This document shows positions 56,392 to 64,000 of a DNA stretch of 64,000 nucleotides, piece after piece. A program made the translations under genes and the position numbers. The notes beneath the pieces were generated by a model that searched no databases, was not told where the DNA came from, and was given only the letters and a program-made list of their open reading frames with translations. Origin of the DNA: Paenibacillus radicis (ex Xue et al. 2023) (GTDB lineage Bacteria; Bacillota; Bacilli; Paenibacillales; NBRC-103111); the NCBI RefSeq assembly GCF_024722015.1, contig NZ_JANQBD010000001.1, positions 434,001 to 498,000 of the forward strand, written 5' to 3'. How positions within the stretch are numbered: the stretch's first letter is position 1; every line of letters begins with the position of its first letter.

Positions 56392-57720
56392 TTACTTGTA
56401 AAGATCTTTGATTTTAGATATAACCGTAGTAATGGCTTCCTCAGGGCTCTTATTCCCTTCCGTTACAAGAACAATCATATCGGATGATTCCTTCATCGCG
56501 TTATCGAATTTAGGATTTGCAGCTGGAAGCGGCGAAGCTGTTTTCATCTGTTCGTTAAATACTTTGGCATAATCATCCTCGTTCATTTCAGGCAATGCGG
56601 CAATCGATTTACGCGAAGACATGATGCCATTCGTTTTATGATAGATCAGCATAGCGTCCTTCGAAACAAGGTACTTAACCAACTCAGCCGCCGCTGCTTT
56701 CTGCTTACCGGTTTTTGTAATAATCAATTGATGCTCGGTGAATACCGTTTCACTGCGCCCTGTCTTACCGACTGGTACAATGGATACTCCCCATTCTTTA
56801 TCAAAAGTTTCACCTTTACCGCTCATCGTGCGGAAGCTGCTGCGGCCGAAATCGCCGTCAATCAGAATTCCAAGTGTACCATTGGCGAACATGCCGCGAA
56901 GATCCTTCATAGCCGCACCTTTGGGAGACACCTTGTTATTGATCATGTCTTTGTAATAAGCCAGCGTATCCTTCAATGCCGAGCCTTGGTCATACACGAC
57001 GGCCCCTTTATCATCAACAAACTTGCCGCCGTAGGAAAGCGCCGTTCTTAGCAGCATGTTGCCTGTATAAGATTCTGTCGAGGAGTTCTCACCAATTCCA
57101 TAAATCGGATTGCCCTTCTCATCCTTGCCCAGAGCTGCGATTTTCTTCGCATAGCTGATCAACTCATCGTAGGTTTTAGGCGGTTTCTCAGGGTCTAAGC
57201 CGGCTTTCTTAAATAATGTTTTATTCCAAAACAACGCATTCGGATGGGGTGCCCAAGGCATCGCCATCACTTTACCGCTGTATGTAACTCCTGCCCTGCT
57301 TCCCGCTACAATGTCATCAACAAACTCTTTGCCGAGTGCTTCTTCAAGCGGTTCTGTAATATTCGCTCCAGCGAAAGCAGCCGTAAAATTCTGATTCGCC
57401 ATTGTTACATCCGGTGGTGTACCTCCCGCAGAATTTACGAGGACCTGATCCTTAAATTGTGCAAAAGGAATCCCAAGCGACTTGACCTTAATCGTAGGAT
57501 GCTTCTGTTCGAAATCGGCAATCAGCTTCGCGTACGCATCCTTGGTTGCATCCTCAACGGAAATCCAGTTTGCGAAGGTAATCTCAACCGGTTTACCGTC
57601 TTTATTGCCCCCGGCATCTTTAGCCGGTGCCGTAGTATTCCCGCCTGTGCTGCAAGCTGTCATCGTTGCCATCAAACTTACGGCTGCAGCCCCCATAATA
57701 ATCTTGTTCTTTCTTTTCAT
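56392..57720 (-). CDS. Extracellular sugar-binding lipoprotein (solute-binding family 1)
   Basis: 442 residues: signal peptide with lipobox MTAC (Cys23), a short Gly/Thr linker, then the binding domain (ITFANWISVEDATKDAYAKLIADFEQKHPTIKVKSLGIPFAQFKDQVLVNSAGGTPPDVTMANQNF, MAMPWAPHPNALFWNKTLFKKAGLDPEKPPKTYDELISYAKKIA). Captures the presumably sulfated oligosaccharide for the MalF/MalG-type permeases. First gene of the operon and preceded by a probable activator-dependent promoter. Confidence 0.92.
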   Translation of the reverse strand: MKRKNKIIMGAAAVSLMATMTACSTGGNTTAPAKDAGGNKDGKPVEITFANWISVEDATKDAYAKLIADFEQKHPTIKVKSLGIPFAQFKDQVLVNSAGGTPPDVTMANQNFTAAFAGANITEPLEEALGKEFVDDIVAGSRAGVTYSGKVMAMPWAPHPNALFWNKTLFKKAGLDPEKPPKTYDELISYAKKIAALGKDEKGNPIYGIGENSSTESYTGNMLLRTALSYGGKFVDDKGAVVYDQGSALKDTLAYYKDMINNKVSPKGAAMKDLRGMFANGTLGILIDGDFGRSSFRTMSGKGETFDKEWGVSIVPVGKTGRSETVFTEHQLIITKTGKQKAAAAELVKYLVSKDAMLIYHKTNGIMSSRKSIAALPEMNEDDYAKVFNEQMKTASPLPAANPKFDNAMKESSDMIVLVTEGNKSPEEAITTVISKIKDLYK

Positions 57721-57776
57721 ATAACAACCCGCCTTTTCTTATCGTATTATCGACAATTAGGTTTGCCCTTGCTTTT

Positions 57777-57837
57777 ATTATAAGATCAATGAAAAACTAT
57801 TTTTGGTCATTTGTTCAGATATTTTGGTCATTTATTC
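57777..57837 (-). promoter_or_regulatory. Activator-type promoter with two direct repeats
   Basis: TTTTGGTCATTTGTTC (57801-57816) recurs as TTTTGGTCATTTATTC (57822-57837), with starts 21 bp apart, two helical turns. On the minus strand TATAAT is at 57777-57782 and the position of the -35 (about 57800-57805) is poor and covered by the first repeat. This is the layout of an AraC-type activator site. The YesN-type regulator at 58294-59937 is the obvious candidate. Confidence 0.7.
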
Positions 57838-57841
57838 GTAA

Positions 57842-57882
57842 GTGTACGCTTTGGAGGGATGGGTGTGGGAACACGCCGGTAC
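57842..57882. repeat. Possible degenerate fragment of the IS91-like terminus
   Basis: GTGTACGCTTTGGAGGGAT..GGGTGTGGG resembles the outer left arm of the termini at 50111-50136 and 62362-62390. Only about 40 bases match and no right arm follows, so this may be chance. Confidence 0.25.
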
Positions 57883-57964
57883 TGCATCCACGGAAGTGAA
57901 GGGCAATGCGGAAGTAATTGTTCCTTTATCATATGAAAAGTCCAAAAATCAGAGTGATACGGGA

Positions 57965-58095
57965 ACAGCCAGTTCCGTTATTGCTCTGTTTTTGTGCATA
58001 AATGCTCCATTCGGCCAACATAACGGAACTCCCGCTTCCGCTATAGCCCCAGATTGGCGGCGGCAGATGGAATAACGGAACTCTCCGTTCCGTAC
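57965..58095. repeat. GGAACT-type inverted repeats
   Basis: CAGTTCCGTTATTGC (from about 57970) is opposed by ATAACGGAACTC (about 58020) and again by AATAACGGAACTCTCCGTTCCGT (58070-58092), which is itself a small palindrome. Same style as 50530-50612. No coding potential. Confidence 0.5.
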
Positions 58096-58189
58096 AAAAT
58101 CCCCCAGGGCTCATCGCCGCTATTCCTATAAAAATCCCCCTTGAACATGGGGTGCATTAATAACAAAACAACGGGTTCCATCACGGCCC

Positions 58190-58328
58190 CCGCTGCTGCT
58201 TGAATCGACGCTTTATCCTTTTAACCGCCTCCCGGATTGCTTGAATCGACGCTTATTCTTCTAACCGCCTCCCGGATTGCTTGAATTAACGCTTTATCCT
58301 TTTAACCGTCCGCCGGACTGCTTGAATT
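58190..58328 (-). repeat. Tandem copies of the response-regulator 3' end
   Basis: On the minus strand the last codons of the gene (from TTCAAGCAGTCCGG to the TAA at 58294) are followed by two further near-copies with period about 42-43 nt. Each again reads TTCAAGCAATCCGGGAGGCGGTTA to a TAA, and a truncated fourth begins TTCAAGCAG. The duplicated piece includes the stop codon, so the protein is not lengthened. Confidence 0.85.
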
Positions 58329-59937
58329 CCATCGGTGTCATTCCGGTCACCTTCTTGAACACCTTGGTGAAATAGCTTCCGTCCGGATAACCTACCTGCT
58401 CAGCCATAGCCCCCATCTTGACTTCCCCTGCCAAAATAAGCTCCTTCGCCTTTTCAATGCGGACCTGAGTCAGAAAGTCATTAAAGCTGGTGCCGGTTTC
58501 CTTCTTAAATAACTCGCTTAAATACGTCTTATTCAGATGGACCAGCTCGGCCACATACTGGAGGGAAATCTCCTCAGAAAATGAAGCATAAATATAATCG
58601 CAGGTTTTACGAATCGCTTCACTATATCCTTGGCGGGATGTACCTGCTTCTTCCAATAGCTTCCCAATCCGCAGCAGTATCCATTCCTTAACTTCATGGA
58701 AGGAAGACAGCTGACTAATTTCCTGTTGAGGCAAGCCGGTATCAAATGCCGCCTGTGCTTCGTTCATACCTTGACTAAGCTTGCGTCTTAAGTTTTGCAG
58801 CAGCAGAAACACCGATTCCAGACAAAACATTTTCAACTCTTGCTCAGGAATATGCTTTTGACGTCCCATGTCCTCCATAAAAGCTTGTATGTACCGCCTT
58901 GCCAGCTCATAATCGCCTCTATCTAAATAATGCGACCATTCCGAGAGTGCAGCATTTAATTCCTTGTTATCCTTTTTGGTCGGCCTCTCTTCCACATCTT
59001 CATACCAAACAACACTTCTTCTTCCATAAAACTGCTTCTTACTCAGCGCTTCATAGGCTTCTGAATATTGTCTGCCCAGCAGTGAAAGATCATTATAGGT
59101 AAGGCTGATGCCAATAGAGACCGGCACTCCTATAAAATCATACAAATGATTGGATATCCGGTGAGCATATCGAAGCGTAGCTTCCCGTGCTGATTTCCCG
59201 CCGTGCCCCGGCGTATTCACCAGCACCACATATACTCCTTGCTCGAACAACAAGCTGCAGCCGCCATTAGCTTCATTCTGCAAGGTTTCATCCATAATGT
59301 TGACCATCGCCATATCCAGAAGCTCTTTAGTTTTAATTCTGGCAGTCTTGAGCGTGTTCCGGTAATCGTCAATACAGACGGCCATTAGTGTAATATGCCT
59401 TTTATCCAATGCAATTTTGAAGACGCCCATCTTATTATCAAATTCTTGAATAGCTGTCGGCACACCTCTTAGCAGCTCGGTGAAATATAAAGCACGCAGA
59501 GCATTTTGATTTTCATTCAACGTGCTTTTTAAAGTGTCAACCTCCTGAACTCGCTTTTTTTCGGTATCGATATCACCCATTACTTTTAGAACAGCTTCCT
59601 TCAAGCTTTCCACAGTGACCTCGGCTTTCAAAATATACTCACTCGCACCAGCCTTCAATGCTTCCGATGCATAGTGAAATTCTCCATAAGCACTCAGAAT
59701 CAATACTCGTATAGCAGGAAACTCGGATTTTAGATGCTGAATCAACTCGATTCCATCCATAACCGGCATTTTTATGTCCGTTATGATAAGATCTATCCGA
59801 GAAGCCCGGCACAGCTCCAAAGCTTCTTTGCCATTTCCACAAGAGCCTGCAATTTGCAGCGGCAATCCCGTTTTGAGCAGCAGAATATGAAACCATTTCC
59901 GAATTTGCACCTCATCGTCTACTACAACAACATTCAT
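58294..59937 (-). CDS. Response regulator, YesN type (receiver plus AraC HTH)
   Basis: 547 residues. Receiver (1-120: VVVDDEVQIRKWF, phospho-acceptor in DLIITDIKMPVMDG), a long middle region (about 125-420) with GGDEF-like remnants, and a C-terminal AraC double helix-turn-helix (about 440-540: EISLQYVAELVHLNKTYLSELFKKETGTSFNDFLTQVRIEKAKELI, QVGYPDGSYFTKVFKKVTGMTPMEF). Its start overlaps the kinase stop by 4 nt. Probable activator of the transporter/sulfatase operon through the repeats at 57801-57837. The end of the gene is tandemly repeated downstream. Confidence 0.92.
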   Translation of the reverse strand: MNVVVVDDEVQIRKWFHILLLKTGLPLQIAGSCGNGKEALELCRASRIDLIITDIKMPVMDGIELIQHLKSEFPAIRVLILSAYGEFHYASEALKAGASEYILKAEVTVESLKEAVLKVMGDIDTEKKRVQEVDTLKSTLNENQNALRALYFTELLRGVPTAIQEFDNKMGVFKIALDKRHITLMAVCIDDYRNTLKTARIKTKELLDMAMVNIMDETLQNEANGGCSLLFEQGVYVVLVNTPGHGGKSAREATLRYAHRISNHLYDFIGVPVSIGISLTYNDLSLLGRQYSEAYEALSKKQFYGRRSVVWYEDVEERPTKKDNKELNAALSEWSHYLDRGDYELARRYIQAFMEDMGRQKHIPEQELKMFCLESVFLLLQNLRRKLSQGMNEAQAAFDTGLPQQEISQLSSFHEVKEWILLRIGKLLEEAGTSRQGYSEAIRKTCDYIYASFSEEISLQYVAELVHLNKTYLSELFKKETGTSFNDFLTQVRIEKAKELILAGEVKMGAMAEQVGYPDGSYFTKVFKKVTGMTPMEFKQSGGRLKG

Positions 59938-61733
59938 AAGGATGTCAGCTCCTCAGCCTTTACAAATTTGGGAAGCTTAAGGGTAACCTTGGTGCCCTCC
60001 CCTTCCTGCGAAAATACCCTCAATCCATACTCCTCGCCAAAATGAAGCACTATCCGATGGTTTACGTTACGCAGCCCCATCCCGCTCCCCATAGAGAGTA
60101 TGGCTTCTGTAAGATCCGCTGCTCCTTCGGTTTTCAGCTTCGTAATGCCAACCCCGTTGTCTGTGATTTCAAACATCAAGTTCTCCTGCTCCTCCCAGCC
60201 CTTCACACTTATACAGCCGTTCCCTTCTTTGGGCTCAATTCCATGAAAAATAGCATTTTCCACAATAGGCTGCAAAAGAAGCTTCAAGGTTTGAGCATGG
60301 GTAATCCCCTCGTCGATTTGGAATTCGACTTCCAGCTTTCCATCCTGCCTTGCTTTTTGAATGTAGACATAATTTTTGAGGTTTTCGATTTCCTCGCCCA
60401 CAGAGATATATTCATTCTCATCCGTTAACGTTCTCTTGAGCAGCTTCACAAGTGCTACAATAACCGAATCTACCTTCTCAGCCGTTTGAGTCAGTAGCAT
60501 ATAACGGATGGAGGCTAATGTATTATATAAAAAATGAGTATTAATTTGTGATTGGAGAGCCTGCAGCTCGCTTCTGCGCTTCATTTCCTGCTCCACTACA
60601 ACCCTGTCGCGCAGCTGCTCGATTCTCGATACCATTCGATTGAACTTGCGCCCCAGCTCCCCTATCTCATCGCTTCCGAGCACATCTGTCCGTTCCGTCA
60701 AGTCTCCCATTTCTACCTTTTGCATGCTTCTATATAAACGTTTTATCGGAACCGAAAGCCGGTTTGCAATGAAATAAGAGACAAGAATGGAAAGAAACAG
60801 AACAATTACAAACACGATGACAATCAATAGCTGCGCTCTATAAATATTCGCAAACAGCTTATCAAAAGGCGTATAGGCAATGATCGACCAGCCTGTGTGT
60901 TTAACATTATGATAGGTGACCAGCATTTTTGTGCCATCAATCTCATCCTTAAAGCTTCCGCGCTCTCCATTCGTAGCTTGCTTATAATATTTGGTGTCCT
61001 TTATGTTCTGGTGCAGCAAAGACTTTTGAGTGGTTGAAATAATCGTTCCTTTCGCATCTACCAGCATAAGCTGGTCGTAATCCTTCATGGCCTCGGCATA
61101 CTGCTGGAATAAAAAGCTCTCATTAACATTGATCATAAGCAGACCTAGCGGTACACCGCTCTCAAAATCCTTCAGTACCCGGACAGCCGAAACAAAATGC
61201 TCTTCATTTACCGTTGGAACCAGCTTGGGAGAAGGATCTGACACCCAGATGATCCCGCCGTATTGCCGGAATGCCTCCTGATACCAATCCTCCTTCTTCA
61301 ATTCATCTATCCCGACCCGTCCATCATAGAACGTATGCAGTTCAAAGGCGTTTAACCCCAGAATGGAGGTATAGTATTCCAGCCAAGTGTAAGCGTATTT
61401 AAAATTGATGATCATTTTGGTCAAAAATTCTTTTTTTGCTCGCTCCTCATAGGTTCTTGTACCTGAAGGCTGCATCAAAATTTTACGTAAATCCTCATTG
61501 GAAAAGTAAATATTCGATATAGCCGTAAGGTCGGAGGCCATAATATCCAGTTTCTCAGAGATAAGCCCCAACGTTTTGAGATTGGAGGTAATAGTCTGCT
61601 CTTCAATAGTTTGCTTGGATATAGTTAGGGATACATATCCAAACACTCCTAGAGGAATGACAATCAAGCACAGAAAAGAGATCAGCATTTTTTGTTGAAG
61701 GCTGCTCTTTTTTATAAACATTTCACATTCCAT
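59934..61733 (-). CDS. Sensor histidine kinase, YesM type
   Basis: 599 residues from ATG 61733; ATG 61721 (MFIKK) is equally possible and neither has a strong ribosome site. This fits translational coupling to the acetyltransferase gene whose end it overlaps. Two membrane helices (about 15-38 and 295-318) flank an extracellular Cache-like sensor. HAMP, then a His-kinase domain with SQINTHFLYNTLASIRYML and the ATPase motifs LQPIVENAIFHGIE, ITDNGVGI and GSGMGLRNVNHR. Controls the YesN-type partner. Confidence 0.92.
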   Translation of the reverse strand: MECEMFIKKSSLQQKMLISFLCLIVIPLGVFGYVSLTISKQTIEEQTITSNLKTLGLISEKLDIMASDLTAISNIYFSNEDLRKILMQPSGTRTYEERAKKEFLTKMIINFKYAYTWLEYYTSILGLNAFELHTFYDGRVGIDELKKEDWYQEAFRQYGGIIWVSDPSPKLVPTVNEEHFVSAVRVLKDFESGVPLGLLMINVNESFLFQQYAEAMKDYDQLMLVDAKGTIISTTQKSLLHQNIKDTKYYKQATNGERGSFKDEIDGTKMLVTYHNVKHTGWSIIAYTPFDKLFANIYRAQLLIVIVFVIVLFLSILVSYFIANRLSVPIKRLYRSMQKVEMGDLTERTDVLGSDEIGELGRKFNRMVSRIEQLRDRVVVEQEMKRRSELQALQSQINTHFLYNTLASIRYMLLTQTAEKVDSVIVALVKLLKRTLTDENEYISVGEEIENLKNYVYIQKARQDGKLEVEFQIDEGITHAQTLKLLLQPIVENAIFHGIEPKEGNGCISVKGWEEQENLMFEITDNGVGITKLKTEGAADLTEAILSMGSGMGLRNVNHRIVLHFGEEYGLRVFSQEGEGTKVTLKLPKFVKAEELTSL

Positions 61734-62230
61734 TCCGAAGCCAGCAGCCCCATAAAATAAGTATCATAGTATTGCCCATCGCTGAAAGCATGCTTTCTTA
61801 GTTGACCCTCTATAATAAAGCCTATTTTTTTATATAAGCCTACGGCTTGTTCATTAATGGCTCTAGTCGTTAAATAAATTTTATTTAAACGGAGCTGGTT
61901 GAATCCAATTTCAACCATTTGCTGCATGGCCGGCAATCCGTAGCCCTGTCCTCGACCTTCGGGCGACAGTAAAATACCGATACTCGCTCTGCCATGCTCA
62001 TATTCGATATTTTGCAGAAAGATCCAGCCAATCAGCTTGTGTTCTTCGTTCTCTATTGCAAGCACCAAATCGCCGTTGTTACGCTTTTTCTCGACATGCT
62101 TAACCGTCTGCTCGTACGTCATCGGCGCTCGGCCAACCATCGCTATGGAAACCGGATCATTCAACCATCGGTGCAGCTCCCTAATATCCTCATTCTCAAA
62201 CGCTCGAAGAATTACTTGGCTTTGATCCAT
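61712..62230 (-). CDS. GNAT family N-acetyltransferase
   Basis: 172 residues from ATG 62230 (AAAGGACGG upstream); the longer open frame to 62419 runs into the IS91-like terminus and has no ribosome site. Typical RimJ/SpeG-like GNAT: VILRAFENEDIRELHRWLND, then the acetyl-CoA loop ILLSPEGRGQGYGLPAMQQMVEIGFNQLRLNKIYL and NEQAVGLYKKIGFIIEGQLRKHAFSDGQYYDTYFMGLL. Acetylates an amine or protein N-terminus; the substrate is unknown. Overlaps the kinase gene by 22 nt. Confidence 0.9.
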   Translation of the reverse strand: MDQSQVILRAFENEDIRELHRWLNDPVSIAMVGRAPMTYEQTVKHVEKKRNNGDLVLAIENEEHKLIGWIFLQNIEYEHGRASIGILLSPEGRGQGYGLPAMQQMVEIGFNQLRLNKIYLTTRAINEQAVGLYKKIGFIIEGQLRKHAFSDGQYYDTYFMGLLASEWNVKCL

Positions 62231-62321
62231 GTTCAATCCGTCCTTTGCCGTCATTATCAATAACGATACCATTGTAACAAACTTAGTCCGTTCATGGATA
62301 TACAGGGCGAACGTAAGATAA

Positions 62322-62559
62322 ACCTGGCCGATGGCCAGGTCCTTGGTGTACAATCTACGTTTGTGCGTTGGAAGGGAATCGGGTATGGGATTCCGGCCGC
62401 TGTTGAAGTCGTGTTCCATTTGAATTTATGACTTGCAACGGTTGGAACACGAGCTTCAAAGGCGGACGCTATCGCTCCTCCATCCCACACCCGTTCCCTC
62501 TTACGGTTCTACTTTACTGCCTTCTGCTACCTCTTTCTTGACTGCTCCTAGCCTGTCGG
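62322..62559 (-). mobile_element. Long-hairpin terminus of a decayed IS91-like element
   Basis: Lies directly downstream of the transposase remnant. Outer arms GGGAATCGGGTATGGGAT (62374-62391) and ATCCCACACCCGTTCCC (62482-62498) enclose inner arms TTGAAGTCGTGTTCCA (62403-62418) and TGGAACACGAGCTTCAA (62443-62459). A small hairpin ACCTGGCC/GGCCAGGT sits at the outer edge (62324-62342). The same layout recurs at 50092-50460. Position behind the 3' end of the transposase gene is where IS91-type elements carry their replication-origin end. Confidence 0.55.
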
Positions 62560-63032
62560 TCAGGCGATATTCATACCCATTGCCTTTACGATCCATTTCC
62601 TCGCTTCTTTTTGCCATGCCGTAACAAGCTTTTTACACAAGCTTTTCGTCCTACATGAATAGATGCCGTAATGCCGGATCGACTTAAATTGTTCGTCTGG
62701 AATAGGTCGAATCACCCTCGATATAACTCTTCTACCATAACGGTTTCTCGCTTTTCTTCTCCATCTGTTTTATCTGTATATCGAAACGTCACCGTTTGCC
62801 TATCAAAGGCCTCCATCCGACTTGTCGCGATCGCAGGTCGACGCCTAAAACGGCCCATATACCCCAGCTGCATCTTCACATCCCCCTTTTGCTTCCGGGA
62901 ATGGATATAGAAGCCCTTTACATTTTCTGAATAGGCCTTCTGTAACAGCGGCTGTATTTTTTTCTTTTCTTCGGCACTCACATGCTTTCTTATCAGCTTT
63001 AATACGACCGTTTGCCACTGCTTTCGCAACAT
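62560..63032 (-). pseudogene. IS91-like transposase, N-terminally truncated and frameshifted
   Basis: The first frame (63032-62712) reads LRKQWQTVVLKLIRK, NVKGFYIHSRKQKGDVKMQL, GYMGRFRRRPAIATSRMEAFDRQTVTFRYTDK and then VMVEELYRG-stop. The sequence continues in another frame as ISRVIRPIPDEQFKSIRHYGIYSCRTKSL, ending at 62560. Together these match the C-terminal half of IS91/IS801-type Y2 transposases (YIGRYxRRPPIAxSR, VTFxYxDH, HIPDxxFxxIRYYGxY). The catalytic HUH and tyrosine region is missing, so the protein is inactive. The break point is near 63035, close to the RnfD-like gene. Confidence 0.75.
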
Positions 63033-63078
63033 TTCAAATTAAATGAAGTCATACTTTTTCCATAACAGGATGTGGATC

Positions 63079-63867
63079 TTAATTGAGTACGCGCGAAGGC
63101 ACTCTTGTTTTTAATAGGTGGTATAGGTTCCCTGCAAGTAATCCTATAAATAAATACATCAACCCTCCATAGAAACCATAAATGACCACTCCCACTACCG
63201 CGCTAAGAATGCCAAAAATAACTTGATCCTTATATTTGGCTGGGGAAGTAGGCGGGTCTGTAAGCATAAAAAGTGCAAAGAAAAGAGAGGCATTAATAAA
63301 AGGGGGCCGAAGTGCGTCAGTTGCATCCCCGATATTGATCAATCCCATGAACAATAATAAGATGAAATATATTCCTAGAAATGAAAAAACCTGAGGAAAT
63401 TTGTTCACACGGTTCGTTACCATGTATCCCCCGATTAAAAGAAACACAAGGGTCCATACAGGGATATCCCCGAATGCGCCCCACCAGCTTTGTCCCGTTC
63501 GAAAAAAAAGAATGGATAGAAGCAGTCCGAAAGCTGCTGGATTGAAGATTGGTTTTTTCTTATAGACAAGTAAATGTTTGGACAAAATAGCCATAATGGA
63601 AGCAGCCGCAACCATATACCATGAGGTCGTTGTGCTTAAAATCAAAGCGATGATTAACCCTGTTATAACCGCACTATCCGGCAAAACTCGCTTCCTTTTG
63701 GCAATGCGGGAACAAAGGTAATCGACCGCTGAAGAAACTCCGACGGCAATGATAGCATTATAAATACCACCGATATCCAGTGACCAGATCGTTGCTATTA
63801 GTAGAAAGGCAACCATGGAAATTATGACATATCCCTTTGGTGTATGTTTCCATTGATTAACTCTCAA
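63079..63867 (-). CDS. RnfD/NqrB-family membrane flavoprotein-like protein
   Basis: 262 residues starting at TTG 63867 (GGAGGA upstream), two bases after the apbE stop. About eight to nine helices. Family sequence includes LPDSAVITGLIIALILSTTTSWY, NPAAFGLLLSILFF and ASLFFALFMLTDPPTSPAKYKDQ. RnfD/NqrB proteins carry covalent FMN and pass electrons across the membrane. The threonine in INIGDATDAL could be the FMN-attachment site, though this is inferred. Coupling to apbE, whose product attaches FMN, supports a flavinylated electron-transfer function. No other Rnf/Nqr subunits are seen here. Confidence 0.83.
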   Translation of the reverse strand: MRVNQWKHTPKGYVIISMVAFLLIATIWSLDIGGIYNAIIAVGVSSAVDYLCSRIAKRKRVLPDSAVITGLIIALILSTTTSWYMVAAASIMAILSKHLLVYKKKPIFNPAAFGLLLSILFFRTGQSWWGAFGDIPVWTLVFLLIGGYMVTNRVNKFPQVFSFLGIYFILLLFMGLINIGDATDALRPPFINASLFFALFMLTDPPTSPAKYKDQVIFGILSAVVGVVIYGFYGGLMYLFIGLLAGNLYHLLKTRVPSRVLN

Positions 63868-63869
63868 TT

Positions 63870-64000
63870 TTATATTCCTCCTACTCTATATATTTGCAAA
63901 TCGGATGTAATTAGAATACCCCTGAGATCAAGCTGTTCTATTAGAGTTCTCCCGCGATCTAACCCCAGTAGGAAAGAGGCCGTCGAGAAGGCGTCCGCCA
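63870..64000 (-). CDS. apbE: FAD:protein FMN transferase (ApbE), C-terminal end only
   Basis: The last 42 or so codons of a gene entering from the window edge. They read ADAFSTASFLLGLDRGRTLIEQLDLRGILITSDLQIYRVGGI and stop at 63870. ADAFSTA is the conserved C-terminal ApbE motif (usually DALSTA/DAxST) that takes part in metal and FAD binding. The enzyme transfers FMN from FAD to a threonine of its target protein. The gene is translationally coupled to the RnfD-like gene. Confidence 0.75.
   Translation of the reverse strand, partial: ADAFSTASFLLGLDRGRTLIEQLDLRGILITSDLQIYRVGGI

Noticed and set aside
62231..62419. N-terminal extension of the acetyltransferase
   Set aside because: Reads through the IS91-like terminus; GNAT homology and a ribosome site begin at ATG 62230.

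Overview
The window reads as a piece of a Bacillota chromosome, most likely Paenibacillus or a close relative. This is inferred from gene types, not from a search: lipoprotein/LplB/LplC-type sugar ABC transporters paired with YesM/YesN two-component systems or a large AraC regulator, SLH-anchored multidomain surface proteins, strong GGAGG ribosome sites, GTG/TTG starts, a CcpA (cre) site and moderate GC. There are no rRNA or tRNA genes and no CRISPR array. Nearly all genes lie on the minus strand.

Layout. (1) 1-5300: a sugar-acid catabolic operon with a FadR-type GntR repressor, semialdehyde dehydrogenase, DHDPS/KDGDH-family aldolase-dehydratase, enolase-superfamily enzyme and a 2-hydroxyacid dehydrogenase cut by the window edge. 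One GntR operator motif lies at both promoters and a cre site precedes the last gene. (2) 5300-8330: a stalk-domain secreted protein, a leucine-rich-repeat lipoprotein and an XRE-type regulator. (3) 9126-23963: a polysaccharide operon with binding protein, two permeases, GH105 unsaturated-uronyl hydrolase, a large secreted CBM/toroid protein ending in a dockerin segment, and an SLH-anchored protein carrying a cohesin domain. A divergent AraC regulator sits at its head. (4) 24828-26015 BenE-like transporter. (5) 26341-35237: peptide uptake (Opp/Dpp transporter, IclR regulator, alpha/beta hydrolase, M19 dipeptidase-like enzyme). (6) 35248-44299: GH97 glycosidase, ABC transporter and two-component system. 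(7) 44448-49812: a possible nuclease-fold protein, RND exporter, membrane protein, anti-sigma and ECF sigma factors. (8) 49813-51950: 2 kb without genes, full of repeats and an IS91-like terminus. (9) 51951-62230: family-43-like glycosidase, sulfatase, ABC transporter, two-component system and an acetyltransferase. (10) 62322-64000: decayed IS91-like element, RnfD-like flavoprotein and the end of ApbE.

How it works together: three separate glycan modules, each with its own sensor or regulator and its own binding protein plus two permeases. None carries an ATPase, so a shared MsmX-type ATPase elsewhere is implied. The most notable system is the cohesin/dockerin pair inside one uptake operon. 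It suggests that a single lyase-like enzyme is held on the S-layer by a one-cohesin scaffold and feeds its products to the co-encoded transporter and GH105. Between the operons lie several repeat families: a ~286-bp intergenic repeat in two full copies plus one diverged copy, long-hairpin IS91-like ends, GGAACT palindromes, and a tandem array made from the tail of a response-regulator gene.
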